From positions 1 through 64,000 of the forward strand of contig VGTH01000026.1 of assembly GCA_016874755.1 (NCBI GenBank): a stretch of DNA of 64,000 bases, given 5' to 3'. Every line of letters starts with the position of its first letter. Position 1 is the stretch's first letter. Positions 34,285-43,406 of the stretch are shown here, piece after piece. The stretch comes from Deltaproteobacteria bacterium (GTDB lineage: Bacteria > Desulfobacterota > Binatia > UBA9968). The notes beneath the pieces were generated by a model. It searched no databases and was not told the origin of the DNA. It saw nothing but the letters and a program-made list of their open reading frames with translations. The translations under genes were made by a program, and so were the position numbers.

Positions 34285-35295
34285 CTATTTCCCTTCGTAC
34301 AGCTTCTTGATAAACCCGCTCTTGTCGAGCTCCGCGATGAAGCTCGCGTCGACAAACTCTTCGGGTTTGTGATTGCGGATGTCAGGACGAGTCTGGGCGA
34401 CGTAATCGTAAGTAGGCTCGAGACCTTTGGTGATTGGGTACGGTGCGGCGATGAAGTCCTGCTTGAACAGATTGTAGGAGCCTTCGAGAAACTCCGGTTC
34501 GCTGGTCCGGACGTACTTACTGAGGACCTTGATCGAGAACTCTTTGTTCAGTTTGTGAAAGGCGATGCCTTCGACGTGGGCGCGCACCAGCCGCATCACT
34601 GTGTCGCGGTCCTCCCGGATGTTTCGCCGGGTTGTCACCACCGATGTCGTCGGAAAAACCATCTCCTTGCGCGCGTCGATTAAGACGCGGTAGCCTTTGC
34701 GCTCGGCTTGGATGTCGGCCGGATAGGTCACGTCGGCGCCGTCGATGACGCCGGTCAACAGCGCTTGCAGCCGTTCGGAGTTGGTGCCGATGGAGAGCCA
34801 GGTCACTTCTCGGTCGGGATTGAGCCCCTGCTTGCGCAGCGCGTAGCGAAAAATAAAATCTCCCAGCGAACCGATGCTCGAAGTCGCGACTTTTTTACCG
34901 CGCAAATCCGCCGGCGTTTTGATCTCCGGCCGAACCAGCAGTTTGCTCATCGCCGATGCAACCGTGTGCGCCACGTTAACGAAATCAGCGCCGTTCAGGT
35001 TAGCCAGCATCAACTGCGGCAGTGCCACCGGCGCGGCAAAAAGGCTCCCACCCAAGAGCGCCTGCGAGCTCTGGCCTGAACCACGGAGCAAAACAATCTC
35101 CACGTCTAAACCGTGCTTCTCGTAGATCTTGGCTTCCTTCGCCAGCCACGGGATCCACATCGCCGCCGACAACGACGTCGTGCCCCAATTGAGCTTCTTG
35201 AGGGGTTTGCTCTGGGCATGACTCTCCCCAGCTACGCATGATAGCAGCAAACCCACGAACGCGGTCAGAAACCAAACACGCTTCGAAATCAACAT
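34285..35295 (-). CDS. ABC substrate-binding protein, NMT1/THI5 family (copy 1)
   Basis: A 336-residue periplasmic binding protein of the nitrate/sulfonate/taurine type. The start at 35295 follows GAAAGGGTACCGG; residues 1-28 are a signal peptide (FLTAFVGLLLSCVAGESHA). Family marks: LNWGTTSLSAAMWIPWLAKE, AKIYEKHGLDVEIV, GSGQSSQALLGGSLF, DLRGKKVATSSIGSLGDF and the shared C-terminal FIAELDKSGFIKKLYEGK. It is the last of four tandem paralogues with no permease or ATPase nearby, so it must use a transporter encoded elsewhere or serve another role. The ligand is unknown. Confidence 0.85.
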   Translation of the reverse strand: MLISKRVWFLTAFVGLLLSCVAGESHAQSKPLKKLNWGTTSLSAAMWIPWLAKEAKIYEKHGLDVEIVLLRGSGQSSQALLGGSLFAAPVALPQLMLANLNGADFVNVAHTVASAMSKLLVRPEIKTPADLRGKKVATSSIGSLGDFIFRYALRKQGLNPDREVTWLSIGTNSERLQALLTGVIDGADVTYPADIQAERKGYRVLIDARKEMVFPTTSVVTTRRNIREDRDTVMRLVRAHVEGIAFHKLNKEFSIKVLSKYVRTSEPEFLEGSYNLFKQDFIAAPYPITKGLEPTYDYVAQTRPDIRNHKPEEFVDASFIAELDKSGFIKKLYEGK

Positions 35296-35326
35296 CCGGT
35301 ACCCTTTCATCTTCAATTTTCCATTT

Positions 35327-36328
35327 TCATTTGGCTTCGTAGAGCTTCTTAATAAATCCGCTCTTCTCCAACTCAGCGATAAAACTCGTGTCGACAAACT
35401 CCTCCGGTTTCCGGCTGCGCACTTCCGGCCGAGTCTGCGCGATGAAATCATACGTCGCTTCGAGCCCTTTGGTGATCGGGTATGGAACGGAAATAAAATC
35501 TTGCTTGTAGGTCTCGTAGGAGGTTTCCAGCATCTCGCGGTCGGTGATCTTCAACGCCTTGCCCAACACGCGCATGCTGACTTCTTTGTTCTGCTTGAAA
35601 TAGGCAATGCCTTCGACGTGGGCGCGGATCATGCGCGCTACGGTATCGCGGTCTTCGACGATCGTTTTGCGCCGCGTTACCACCGACATCGATGGGTAGG
35701 AGACTTCCTTGCGTAGGTCGAGCAACACGCGGTAGCCTTTTTTCTCGCCCTGTGCATCGATCGGATAGGAAGCTTCGGACGCGTCCACAGTCCCAGAGAT
35801 CAGCGCCTGCAGGCGCTCCGGCGGTGTGCCGATCATCAGCCAAGTCACATCCCGGTTGGGATCGAGGCCGTACTTGCGGAAAGTATGTTTAAGCAGGAAA
35901 TCACTGAGCGAGCCGAGGCTCGTGATGCCGACGCGCTTGCCTTTGAGGTCTTCAACCCGCTTGATCTCGGGCCGCACCAGCAGCTTGGTGTTCACCGCCG
36001 CCACGGTATGAGCGATGTTGACGAAATCGGCGCCGCTCAAATCCGCCATGATCATTGTAGTTAAAGTCACCGGCGAGGCAAAAATACTGCCGCCGAGCAT
36101 GGCGGCAGAGGTCTGCCCCGAGCCGCGCAGCAAAATGAGCTGCACGTCGAGCCCATGTTTTTCGTAGATCTTGGCTTCTTTAGCGATCCACGGAATCCAA
36201 TTACCGGCGGAGAGCGAGGTCACTCCCCAATTGATTTTCTTGAGCTGCTTGTCCTGGGCCGCAACCTCCGGCTTGCTTGCCAATACAAGTGCAAGCGTCA
36301 CAACCAGGGGAAACCAGCGCTTCGACAC
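35327..36328 (-). CDS. ABC substrate-binding protein, NMT1/THI5 family (copy 2)
   Basis: A 333-residue periplasmic protein starting at GTG 36328 behind CGGAGGTTTCC. Signal peptide about 24 residues (PLVVTLALVLASKPEVAA). It is closely related to copies 1 and 3: INWGVTSLSAGNWIPWIAKE, HGLDVQLILLRGSGQTSAAM, the GKRVGITSLGSLSDF loop that contacts ligand in this fold, and the C-terminal FIAELEKSGFIKKLYEAK. The gap to copy 1 is 31 bases and holds no transporter gene. Sequence divergence among the copies suggests different ligands. Confidence 0.85.
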   Translation of the reverse strand: MSKRWFPLVVTLALVLASKPEVAAQDKQLKKINWGVTSLSAGNWIPWIAKEAKIYEKHGLDVQLILLRGSGQTSAAMLGGSIFASPVTLTTMIMADLSGADFVNIAHTVAAVNTKLLVRPEIKRVEDLKGKRVGITSLGSLSDFLLKHTFRKYGLDPNRDVTWLMIGTPPERLQALISGTVDASEASYPIDAQGEKKGYRVLLDLRKEVSYPSMSVVTRRKTIVEDRDTVARMIRAHVEGIAYFKQNKEVSMRVLGKALKITDREMLETSYETYKQDFISVPYPITKGLEATYDFIAQTRPEVRSRKPEEFVDTSFIAELEKSGFIKKLYEAK

Positions 36329-36349
36329 GGAAACCTCCGAGTCTCACTC

Positions 36350-36378
36350 TTGCCTATTGCCTGCTGCCTATTGCCTAC
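36350..36378. repeat. GGCAATAGGCA stutter overlapping a stop codon
   Basis: On the minus strand the spacer between binding-protein copies 3 and 2 is GGCAATAGGCAGCAGGCAATAGGCAA; the TAG stop of copy 3 is part of the repeat. Similar stutters lie at 37396-37435 and 38549-38577. Confidence 0.7.
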
Positions 36379-37376
36379 TTTGCACCGTAAAGCTTTTTGA
36401 TAAACCCGCTCTTCTCCAGCTCGGCGATGAAGCTAGGGTCGGTGAACTCCTCGGCCTTGTGGTTGTAAATTTCCGGACGTCGCTGAGCGACGTACTCGTA
36501 GGTCGTTTGCAGCCCCTGCGTGATCGGATAGGGCACCGCAATGAAATCTTCCTTGTAAATCTCGTAGGAGCCGTCGATGATCTCCTTGTCGTTGGTTTTA
36601 AGATATTTGGCGAGAATTTTCTGGCTCGCCTCTTTTTGGGTCTTGAGAAAATGAATTCCTTCGACATGGGAGCGGATCATGCGCATCACGGTATCGCGAT
36701 CGTCTTGGATGGTCTTCCTGCGCGTCACCACCGACATGGACGGATAGGGAACCTCGGTGCGCGCATCCCAGAGCGTCTTGAAGCCTTTCTTCTCGGCTCG
36801 AATGTCGAAAGGATGGGATAGGTCGGCCGCGTCGACGAGTTTGTTTTCAAGGGCCTGCAGACGATCGGGCGGAGCACCGATGGAGAGCCAGGTCACGTCG
36901 CGTTCCGGATTGATGCCGTACCTCTTGATCACGACCCGATGGAGAAAATCGCCGAGCGAACCCAAGCCTGAGCTGGCGATGCGCTTGCCCTTGATATCCT
37001 CCGGTCGTTTGAGATCGGGTCTGGAAATAATTTTGCTCTGCACTGCCTTGGTTGTGTGGGCAATGGTGGTCAGGTCGGCGCCGCTGAGATTGGCCGTCAT
37101 CAAGGTCGCCGTGGTCACCGGTGCGGCAAAGATACTCCCGGCGATCATCGCCTTGGAGGTATCCCCCGAGCCACCGCGCAAATAGACAATATCGACATCG
37201 AGGCCGTTTTTCTCGTACAGCTTGGCATCCTTGGCGATCCACGGAATCCACTGTGACGAGGAAATCGAGGTCTGCCCCCAGATGATCTTCTTGAGCGGCT
37301 TATCCTGTGCCGCTGCCATCCCATAAGCGAGCACAACCGCCAACCCGATCACCGTGTTTGAAACGCGCATTCTCAT
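36375..37376 (-). CDS. ABC substrate-binding protein, NMT1/THI5 family (copy 3)
   Basis: A 333-residue periplasmic protein starting at 37376 behind TTGGAGAGTG. Signal peptide about 23 residues (TVIGLAVVLAYGMAAA). Family marks: IIWGQTSISSSQWIPWIAKD, AKLYEKNGLDVDIVYLRGG, GKRIASSGLGSLGDF, VTWLSIGAPPDRLQALENK and the common FIAELEKSGFIKKLYGAK ending. The stop codon lies within a GGCAATAGGCA repeat. It is a member of the four-gene array; the ligand is unknown. Confidence 0.85.
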   Translation of the reverse strand: MRMRVSNTVIGLAVVLAYGMAAAQDKPLKKIIWGQTSISSSQWIPWIAKDAKLYEKNGLDVDIVYLRGGSGDTSKAMIAGSIFAAPVTTATLMTANLSGADLTTIAHTTKAVQSKIISRPDLKRPEDIKGKRIASSGLGSLGDFLHRVVIKRYGINPERDVTWLSIGAPPDRLQALENKLVDAADLSHPFDIRAEKKGFKTLWDARTEVPYPSMSVVTRRKTIQDDRDTVMRMIRSHVEGIHFLKTQKEASQKILAKYLKTNDKEIIDGSYEIYKEDFIAVPYPITQGLQTTYEYVAQRRPEIYNHKAEEFTDPSFIAELEKSGFIKKLYGAK

Positions 37377-37395
37377 GACACTCTCCAAACTCTTA

Positions 37396-37435
37396 CTGCT
37401 GCCTGCTGCCTGTTGCCTCATGCCTATTGCCTATT
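37396..37435. repeat. GGCAATAGGCA stutter between binding-protein genes
   Basis: Plus strand reads CTGCTGCCTGCTGCCTGTTGCCTCATGCCTATTGCCTATT. The unit is TGCCTAT/TGCCTGC with drift, and the TAG stop of copy 4 lies in the last unit. Confidence 0.7.
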
Positions 37436-38444
37436 TGCGAATCGCAAACGGCTTGGCAAAGCCGCTGTCTTCGATCTTTTTCAAATAACTGTGGTCGTAG
37501 AAATCTTCCGGGTTGGCGGTGGCCGCTTTCGGCTGGGTTGGGGCGAGGAACTGCAAAACTGCTTTGACGCCGGGCACTGTGGCATACGGTATGACTGGCA
37601 TCTGATCGACGTAATACTCGTAGCCGTCTTCGGCACGCGCGCGGTCGTTCATTTTCATGAACTTCATGATACCGGCAAGGGTCTTTTCCTTTTGCGTGCG
37701 GAAAAAATGCAGCGATTCGATGTATCCCTTCAGAACGTTCTCCACTAACTGTGGGTGGCTCTTCATATAGCCCACCATACCGGCGATCGATGAGCCAGCG
37801 TATTCGAGATCGGTCTTGCGCATATCGATCAGCTCGCGAAAGCCCAACTGGCGCGCCATGCCGCTAAAAGGCGGCGTCAATGCCGTCGCCGCCACCGAGC
37901 CGCGCTGCAACGCGTTCATACGCCCCTGCTGGCTATCGCCCACCGAAATGAAAATCACGTCTTTGCCGGGCTCCATCCCCCAGCGGCGGATCATCAGGCG
38001 CAACGCGCTATCGGCTGCCGCACCGGGCCGCGTCCCGGTGACAATCTTTCCTTTCAAGTCCTGCGGAGTTTTGATCTCCGGTGCCGCGAAAATGCTGTAC
38101 TCGAGATTACTCGACTGCACGCTGAGTATGGTGATATCAACCCCGCCGAGACGCGCACTGATGGTCGCGGTGGAACCGGCGGCAAGAAACTGCACGGAGT
38201 TCGATGTCACCGCGGCCAAGGAATTCATCCCGCCGCCCATGTAAATCGGCTCGAGGTCAACGCCATGCTTGGCGAAGAGCCCGTTTTGGGTCCCGATGGG
38301 AATCACCGATGTATTGACCGAGATCGCCCCCAACGCAACGCGAACTTTATCGCGCGTCTGGGCCAGCCCAGCCGCCGGCAACAGCGCCACCCACACGCCA
38401 AGCAACAGCCAACGTTTCTTAATTATTGTGCTACTACTGCTCAA
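37431..38444 (-). CDS. ABC substrate-binding protein, NMT1/THI5 family (copy 4, divergent)
   Basis: About 337 residues. The proposed start is a TTG at 38444 behind TTTGGGGGTATCTCAC; the upstream open frame contains repeat-derived sequence. The signal peptide is WLLLGVWVALLPAAGLAQ. The mature start VRVALGAISVNTSVIPIGTQ and NGLFAKHGVDLEPIYMGGGM, with GSTATISARLGGVDIT and GKIVTGTRPGAAADSALRLM, places it in the NMT1 fold but apart from copies 1-3, and the ending (SGFAKPFAIRK) differs. It heads the array and probably binds a different ligand. Confidence 0.8.
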   Translation of the reverse strand: MSSSSTIIKKRWLLLGVWVALLPAAGLAQTRDKVRVALGAISVNTSVIPIGTQNGLFAKHGVDLEPIYMGGGMNSLAAVTSNSVQFLAAGSTATISARLGGVDITILSVQSSNLEYSIFAAPEIKTPQDLKGKIVTGTRPGAAADSALRLMIRRWGMEPGKDVIFISVGDSQQGRMNALQRGSVAATALTPPFSGMARQLGFRELIDMRKTDLEYAGSSIAGMVGYMKSHPQLVENVLKGYIESLHFFRTQKEKTLAGIMKFMKMNDRARAEDGYEYYVDQMPVIPYATVPGVKAVLQFLAPTQPKAATANPEDFYDHSYLKKIEDSGFAKPFAIRK

Positions 38445-38548
38445 GTGAGATACCCCCAAACCATTTTGGATTTTCGATTTTGGATTGAACCCTCTAGTCT
38501 GGACCACGACGCTGCTTAACTCACACGCCACTCAGATCTCCGGAACTA

Positions 38549-38577
38549 TTGCCCATTGCCTCTTGCCTATTGCCTGA
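38549..38577. repeat. GGCAATAGGCA stutter downstream of acs
   Basis: Plus strand reads TTGCCCATTGCCTCTTGCCTATTGCCTGA, the third spacer of this kind, ending five bases before the acetyl-CoA synthetase stop codon. Confidence 0.65.
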
Positions 38578-38582
38578 TCTTC

Positions 38583-40532
38583 TCAATCTTCCTCATACTG
38601 CTCTTTCAACTTCGCCACCACAGTCGGATCGGCCAAAGTCGTAGTGTCACCCAGCGCGCGTCCGTCGGCGATGTCGCGCAGCAGGCGGCGCATGATTTTG
38701 CCGCTGCGCGTCTTGGGCAATTCGGCGGCGAAGAGAATTTCATCGGGGCGCGCGATCGGGCCGATCTTTTTGGCGACGTGCGCTTTAAGTTCGTCGATCA
38801 ACGCCGCCGTGCCTTCGATGCCCATTTTGAGCGACACGAAGGCACAGATCGCCTGGCCTTTGACTTCGTGTTCTTTGCCGATCACCGCCGATTCGGCAAC
38901 TTTTTGATGATCGACCAGCGCGCTTTCCACCTCCATGGTGCTGATGCGGTGGCCGGCGACGTTCATGACGTCGTCGACCCGGCCGAGCAGCCAATAGTAG
39001 CCGTCTTTGTCGCGCTTGCAGCCGTCGCCGGCGAAATATTTACCGGGGAAGCGGCTCCAGTAGGTCGACACGAAGCGATCGGGATCGCCGAAAATCGTCC
39101 GCATCATCGCCGGCCACGGCTTGGTCAAAACCAAGTAACCGCCGCCGCCCTTGGGAACCGAATTGCCGTTCTCGTCGACGACATCAGCTTCCACGCCGGG
39201 CAGCGGCATGGTCGCCGAGCCTGGTTTTAACTTCGTCAGACCCGGCAGCGGCGAGATCAATGGGTGGCCCGTTTCAGTTTGCCACCACGTGTCCATCACC
39301 GGGCATTTCCCGCCGCCGATCACTTTGTGATACCAAACCCACGCCTCAGGATTGATCGGCTCGCCCACCGAGCCGAGCAGGCGCAGCGATTTCAAGTTGT
39401 GCTTGCCGGGAAATTCCGTGCCCCAACGCATAAACGTGCGGATCGCTGTCGGCGCCGTGTGAAAAATCGTCACGCCGTACTTGGCGATGATTTTCCACAG
39501 GCGATCTTTGTCCGGCCAATCGGGCGAGCCCTCGTACATGACTTGAGTCACGCCGTTGGCCATGGGCCCGTAGACGATGTGCGTGTGGCCGGTGACCCAG
39601 CCGATGTCGGCGGCACACCAGAAGACGTCGTCTTCCTTCAGGTCGAAAACCCATTTGTTGATCAGGTGCACGCCGGTCAAGTAGCCGCCGGTGGTGTGCA
39701 CGATGCCCTTCGGTTTGCCCGTGGTGCCGCTGGTATAAAGGATGAACAGCATGTCCTCGCTGTCCATCTTCTCCGGCTCGCACCAAAGCGGCGCGTCGAC
39801 CATCGCTTCATCCCACCACAAATCGCGCCACGGTTTCATCTGCGCCGCCGCTTCGGCGCCGATGCGTTTCACGACCACGCAATGGGTGATCGACGGCGTG
39901 TCGGTCATCGCCTCATCGGCGTTTTTCTTGAGCGGCACAATCGCGCCGCGCCGCCAACCGCCGTCGGCGGTAACCAGCACTTTGGCTTGCGCGTCGTTAA
40001 TACGATCGCGCAGCGCCTCGGCGCTAAAGCCGCCGAAGACCACAGAATGCGGCGCACCGATGCGGTTGCAGGCATGCATGGCGATCAACAATTCCGGCAC
40101 CATGCCCATGTAGAGGCAAACCCGGTCGCCCTTTTTCACGCCCAATTTTTTCAAAACATTGGCGAACTTGTTGACCTCGCGCCAAACGTCGCGATAGGTC
40201 AGCACGCGCTCATCGCCCGGCTCGCCTTCCCAAACAATCGCGGCTTTATTCTTGCGCCCGCTGTTCACATGGCGGTCAAGACAATTATAAGAAGCATTGA
40301 GCTTGCCGCCGATGAACCACTTGGCCCAGCACGGCGCTTTCCATTCATGGACTTTTTTCCACGGTTTGAACCAGTGCAGCTCCTTGGCAGCTTTGGCCCA
40401 GAAGTCCTGCGGATTCTTGCGCGCACTGTTGTAGACGCTGGCGCTCTTAGCGTTGGCTTTGAGTTTGAATTCCTTTGGCGGCGGGAAATTTCTCTTCTCG
40501 TCGAGCAAAACTTCGATGGCCTTGTCTGCCAT
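38583..40532 (-). CDS. acsA: acetyl-CoA synthetase (AMP-forming)
   Basis: Activates acetate to acetyl-CoA via acetyl-AMP in the cytoplasm. The 649 residues match the family length. AMP-binding motif [20 protein letters not shown] near residue 262, DTWWQTETG near residue 410, [20 protein letters not shown] hinge and [16 protein letters not shown] near residue 525, and the acetylation-site lysine in [14 protein letters not shown] near residue 612. The order and the tryptophan in the acyl pocket region (TWWQTETG) favour acetate over longer acids. The gene stands upstream of the binding-protein array on the same strand and could process products of the catabolic genes around it. Confidence 0.95.
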   Translation of the reverse strand: MADKAIEVLLDEKRNFPPPKEFKLKANAKSASVYNSARKNPQDFWAKAAKELHWFKPWKKVHEWKAPCWAKWFIGGKLNASYNCLDRHVNSGRKNKAAIVWEGEPGDERVLTYRDVWREVNKFANVLKKLGVKKGDRVCLYMGMVPELLIAMHACNRIGAPHSVVFGGFSAEALRDRINDAQAKVLVTADGGWRRGAIVPLKKNADEAMTDTPSITHCVVVKRIGAEAAAQMKPWRDLWWDEAMVDAPLWCEPEKMDSEDMLFILYTSGTTGKPKGIVHTTGGYLTGVHLINKWVFDLKEDDVFWCAADIGWVTGHTHIVYGPMANGVTQVMYEGSPDWPDKDRLWKIIAKYGVTIFHTAPTAIRTFMRWGTEFPGKHNLKSLRLLGSVGEPINPEAWVWYHKVIGGGKCPVMDTWWQTETGHPLISPLPGLTKLKPGSATMPLPGVEADVVDENGNSVPKGGGGYLVLTKPWPAMMRTIFGDPDRFVSTYWSRFPGKYFAGDGCKRDKDGYYWLLGRVDDVMNVAGHRISTMEVESALVDHQKVAESAVIGKEHEVKGQAICAFVSLKMGIEGTAALIDELKAHVAKKIGPIARPDEILFAAELPKTRSGKIMRRLLRDIADGRALGDTTTLADPTVVAKLKEQYEED

Positions 40533-40645
40533 AACCCATCCCCTCCCGTGAAAAAATCGCGCGAATAAATTGGCCGAATTCTATGTGAGGCACTCTGCCT
40601 TGGCAAGAGCTGGCGCGCGCAAGCGCGCGCCCGTTTGGCGTCTGC

Positions 40646-40697
40646 GGTCTAGCGTCTGGCGTTTTCCGATCCGGCGCCAAACTATAGACGCTAGACC
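40646..40697. repeat. CTAGACGC inverted repeat
   Basis: Perfect 12-bp arms GGTCTAGCGTCT (40646-40657) and AGACGCTAGACC (40686-40697) around a 28-base loop; further partial copies (TTTGGCGTCTGCGG, GACGCTAGCG) flank it. It lies between divergent acsA and the SDR gene. Confidence 0.75.
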
Positions 40698-40771
40698 CTA
40701 ACCGGATCTCGGTTGACGCTAGCGCCCACTTTCAGATAGTGAAACGAAAGAACACAGAAAGGCGAATCAAC

Positions 40772-41509
40772 ATGGCTAAAATCGCAGTGGTCACCGGCGG
40801 CGCGGGCGATATTGGAAAAGCGGTCGTCGCGCGGCTCGCAAAAGACGGCTACCAGATCGTCATTTTGGATATGAATCAAGAAACCGGCAAACAAACCGTC
40901 GCCGACTTCGCCAAGCGCAATCTTGCGCTGGATTTTCATTGCGCCAATCTTGCCGACGAAGCGGCGGTGAAGAATGTGTTCTCGGCTATTTTCAACAAGC
41001 CGGGCCGCGTCGATCTCTTGGTCAACGTCGCCGGCGGCAGCTTTTACCGCCACAAGTTCGAAGACTTTCCCCTCGACCACTGGCGCACCATCATCGATGC
41101 GAATCTGACCTCGACGTTTTTGTGCTGCCGCGCGGTGACGCCGTCCATGAAAGCGCAAAAATCCGGCGTCATCATCAACACGTCGTCGGACATCGCCTAC
41201 AGCGGCGGCGAGAATCGTTCGGCCTACGCCGCGGCAAAGGCCGGCATCTTGGGTTTGACGCGAACTCTCGCCTTAGAGCTGGCGCCCAACGTCCGCGTCA
41301 ACGCCGTCGCCCCGGGGCGCATCGAGACGCCGCGCGTGCGCAGCCACTACACTGAGGAAGAATGGAATAAATCCAACGAGCGGATTCCGCTCGGCCACCC
41401 GGGCGCGGTGCAAGACGTCGCCGAAACCGTCGCCTACTTAGCCAGCGACGCGGCGAAACACATGACGGGGCAAACCATTCACGTCAACGGCGGGCGGATT
41501 ATGCACTAA
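40772..41509 (+). CDS. short-chain dehydrogenase/reductase
   Basis: A 245-residue NAD(P)-dependent oxidoreductase of the classical SDR fold, of the FabG type. VVTGGAGDIGKAVVARL near residue 7 is the nucleotide loop (TGxxxGxG as TGGAGDIG), NVAGGSFYRH the NAG-like motif, INTSSDIAYSGGENRSAYAA with the Ser-Tyr-Lys triad (SAYAAAKAG) near residue 152, and LASDAAKHMTGQTIHVNGG the ending. The start at 40772 is fixed by the MAKIAVVTGG motif, with AAAGGCG upstream. Ketoacyl or hydroxyl substrates are possible; the neighbourhood does not decide. Confidence 0.9.
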   Translation: MAKIAVVTGGAGDIGKAVVARLAKDGYQIVILDMNQETGKQTVADFAKRNLALDFHCANLADEAAVKNVFSAIFNKPGRVDLLVNVAGGSFYRHKFEDFPLDHWRTIIDANLTSTFLCCRAVTPSMKAQKSGVIINTSSDIAYSGGENRSAYAAAKAGILGLTRTLALELAPNVRVNAVAPGRIETPRVRSHYTEEEWNKSNERIPLGHPGAVQDVAETVAYLASDAAKHMTGQTIHVNGGRIMH

Positions 41510-41526
41510 GGAATCGGAAAAAGAAA

Positions 41527-41611
41527 AACCACGAAAGTTACGAAACACACGAAAGGAAAAACCGAAATCCCCTTTTCGTGACTTTCGTGTGTTTCGTGGT
41601 TCGCTTCTAAT
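41527..41611. repeat. 85-bp palindrome of the CACGAAGG family
   Basis: AACCACGAAAGTTACGAAACACACGAAAGG pairs with CCTTTTCGTGACTTTCGTGTGTTTCGTGGTT, nearly perfect over 30 bases. It lies between convergent genes and could terminate both transcripts. Confidence 0.8.
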
Positions 41612-41630
41612 CCTATGTGTCTCAGGCGCT

Positions 41631-42974
41631 TTAGCGCGCCGCCCGCCGCGCCGCGATCACTTCCAGCATTTTGTCGTCGCTGGTGTACTTAAAATCCCAG
41701 GTCTTGCGCGCCTTGGCTTGTTCCTGTTCCGCGCCTTCTAGGAGCTCGACATCGGGCTTGGTGACAACGTTCACGCCTTTGCGCTTCAACGTGGTCATCA
41801 AACCCTCGATTTTCTCTTCCATCTCCCCGGCGGAAAGCCCTGGCTTGGCGGCAAGGTAGTCGTTGACGACCTTCATGCCGCGCTCGGCATCTTGTTTGGC
41901 GACGCCGACCAAACCGACGCTGGCGTTGCGCGACCAGCCGGCAACAAACACACCGTCAAGAATTTTTTTCGTCTCGGGATCGTAAGGTTGATAGTCCGAT
42001 GGATTGGGATCTCCCGCTGCCTTCTCCGGATTCGTCACGAAGGCGCCGCGCGAGAACGGCAAACCGAGCGCGGCGTCCACCTGATCGCCAATGGCATAAA
42101 TCACGCAATCGACTTCGATCTTGCGGGCCTTGCCAGTGCCCTTCGCAACCGTCTTGCCGTTTTCCAGCACCATGACATTTTCTTCAGCTTCTAACACGGC
42201 AACGCGGCCTTGGGCGTTGGCCACGAATTTGTTGGGTGAACACAGATAGCGGAAGGTCAATTTGCGCCCTTCGAGCGGCTCACCTTCTTTGATGAACTTC
42301 TTTTTAATCGCTTCAACATCTTGGCCGATGGCCGTGAGCGACGGGCTGATGCGCTCAATCTCTTGCTTCATGTCGGCGTTGTCGAGGTACATGTCGATGT
42401 ATTCAAACTCGCTGTCATCGTAGGCCTTTTCCAGCGGGCCCCGGCGTGCGACGACGACCACTTGATCGATCTTTTTCAAATTCAACAGCCAATTGGCAAT
42501 GTCGACCATGACGTTGCCCATGCCGATGATGGCGACGCGCCGACCGACTTCAAAGGTCTTCTCGGCGAAGGGCGGCAACGAGTTGAAATGGTAGACCACG
42601 TCTTTTGCGTGGTACACGCCAATCGCTTCTTCCCCCGCGATGCCCAATTTCTTGGTGCCTTGCGCTCCCGCCGTGACGACCACGGCGCCAAAGCCAACGG
42701 CCTGCAGGTCTTGGAGCGAGAGCGGCTGGTCTTTGCCAACTGTAACGTGGCCCATATAAAAGACTTTTGGATCGCTGAGAATTTTTTTGAATTGCTTGCG
42801 CAAGCCGGTCTTCATCTTTTCTTTTTCGACGAAGATGCCGTACTCGGCCAAGCCGCCAGGCTTGATATCGCGATTGATCAGCACGACGCGATGACCGCCT
42901 TCACATAGTTTGCGCGCACCGTAGATACCCGCAGGCCCGGCGCCGACAACGGCGACCAAGTGTTGTTTAGACAT
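41631..42974 (-). CDS. adrenodoxin reductase-like ferredoxin-NADP+ reductase
   Basis: A 447-residue FAD and NADP-binding flavoprotein passing electrons between NADPH and a ferredoxin. VAVVGAGPAGIYGARKL near residue 7 is the FAD loop, the IKPGGLAEYGIFVEK segment follows as in FprA and adrenodoxin reductase, RRVAIIGMGNVMVDIANWLL near residue 146 is the NADP loop, and GVFVAGWSRNASVGLVGVAK near residue 340 the second FAD contact. The roughly 60-residue C-terminal extension is lysine-rich and not typical of FprA. No ferredoxin gene is adjacent. GltD-type subunits are related, but the motif order favours FprA. Confidence 0.85.
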   Translation of the reverse strand: MSKQHLVAVVGAGPAGIYGARKLCEGGHRVVLINRDIKPGGLAEYGIFVEKEKMKTGLRKQFKKILSDPKVFYMGHVTVGKDQPLSLQDLQAVGFGAVVVTAGAQGTKKLGIAGEEAIGVYHAKDVVYHFNSLPPFAEKTFEVGRRVAIIGMGNVMVDIANWLLNLKKIDQVVVVARRGPLEKAYDDSEFEYIDMYLDNADMKQEIERISPSLTAIGQDVEAIKKKFIKEGEPLEGRKLTFRYLCSPNKFVANAQGRVAVLEAEENVMVLENGKTVAKGTGKARKIEVDCVIYAIGDQVDAALGLPFSRGAFVTNPEKAAGDPNPSDYQPYDPETKKILDGVFVAGWSRNASVGLVGVAKQDAERGMKVVNDYLAAKPGLSAGEMEEKIEGLMTTLKRKGVNVVTKPDVELLEGAEQEQAKARKTWDFKYTSDDKMLEVIAARRAAR

Positions 42975-43053
42975 TCGGCTTCCCTCTATGAGATTTTACT
43001 ATAACCAATCAGAAAAACCTGGAATAACAAGGATTGAAAGGGCGTGGCAGGCG

Positions 43054-43323
43054 CTACTGGAGCTCCCGTTTACCTTCGTACTCCAACTCCGTGCCGCGCG
43101 AATCCTTGTGGGTAAAAGAAACCATCTCCCAGCTGCCGTCTTCGAGCGGACCTTTGAGGATGTAGGAGTTCTCGTCGCTGCCCATCACACGGTAGTAGCA
43201 GGCCTGCTCGCCGTACCAGCGGTCCACCACCGATCCGATCTCGATGGTGCGCGTGCCCAGCTGGAAACGGGACGGGCACTCTTGGCCCTTGGAATCGCTT
43301 GAGGATTCAACTTTCACTTTCAC
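43054..43323 (-). CDS. small DUF6504-like protein
   Basis: An 89-residue protein with proposed GTG start at 43323 behind GAGGAATCGAAG; an earlier TTG at 43371 is possible. The core (RTIEIGSVVDRWYGEQACYY, VMGSDENSYILKGPLEDGSW) has the short beta-barrel look of DUF6504 proteins, where W and G residues alternate on strands. That assignment rests on pattern only. It lies between the ferredoxin reductase and the class II aldolase, both transcribed away from it or in parallel. Confidence 0.6.
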   Translation of the reverse strand: MKVKVESSSDSKGQECPSRFQLGTRTIEIGSVVDRWYGEQACYYRVMGSDENSYILKGPLEDGSWEMVSFTHKDSRGTELEYEGKRELQ

Positions 43324-43406
43324 CTTCGATTCCTCTTTCCCCGGTAATCGGAACGACGTAATATAGCTCAATTCAGCTCCAATTCAAAGAACCGAAAGAA
43401 ATTGCC

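Noticed and set aside
34285-38577. CRISPR-like array from the regularly spaced TGCCTAT repeats
   Set aside because: The repeats are short, drifted, tandem and confined to spacers between genes, with no spacer-repeat alternation and no cas genes.
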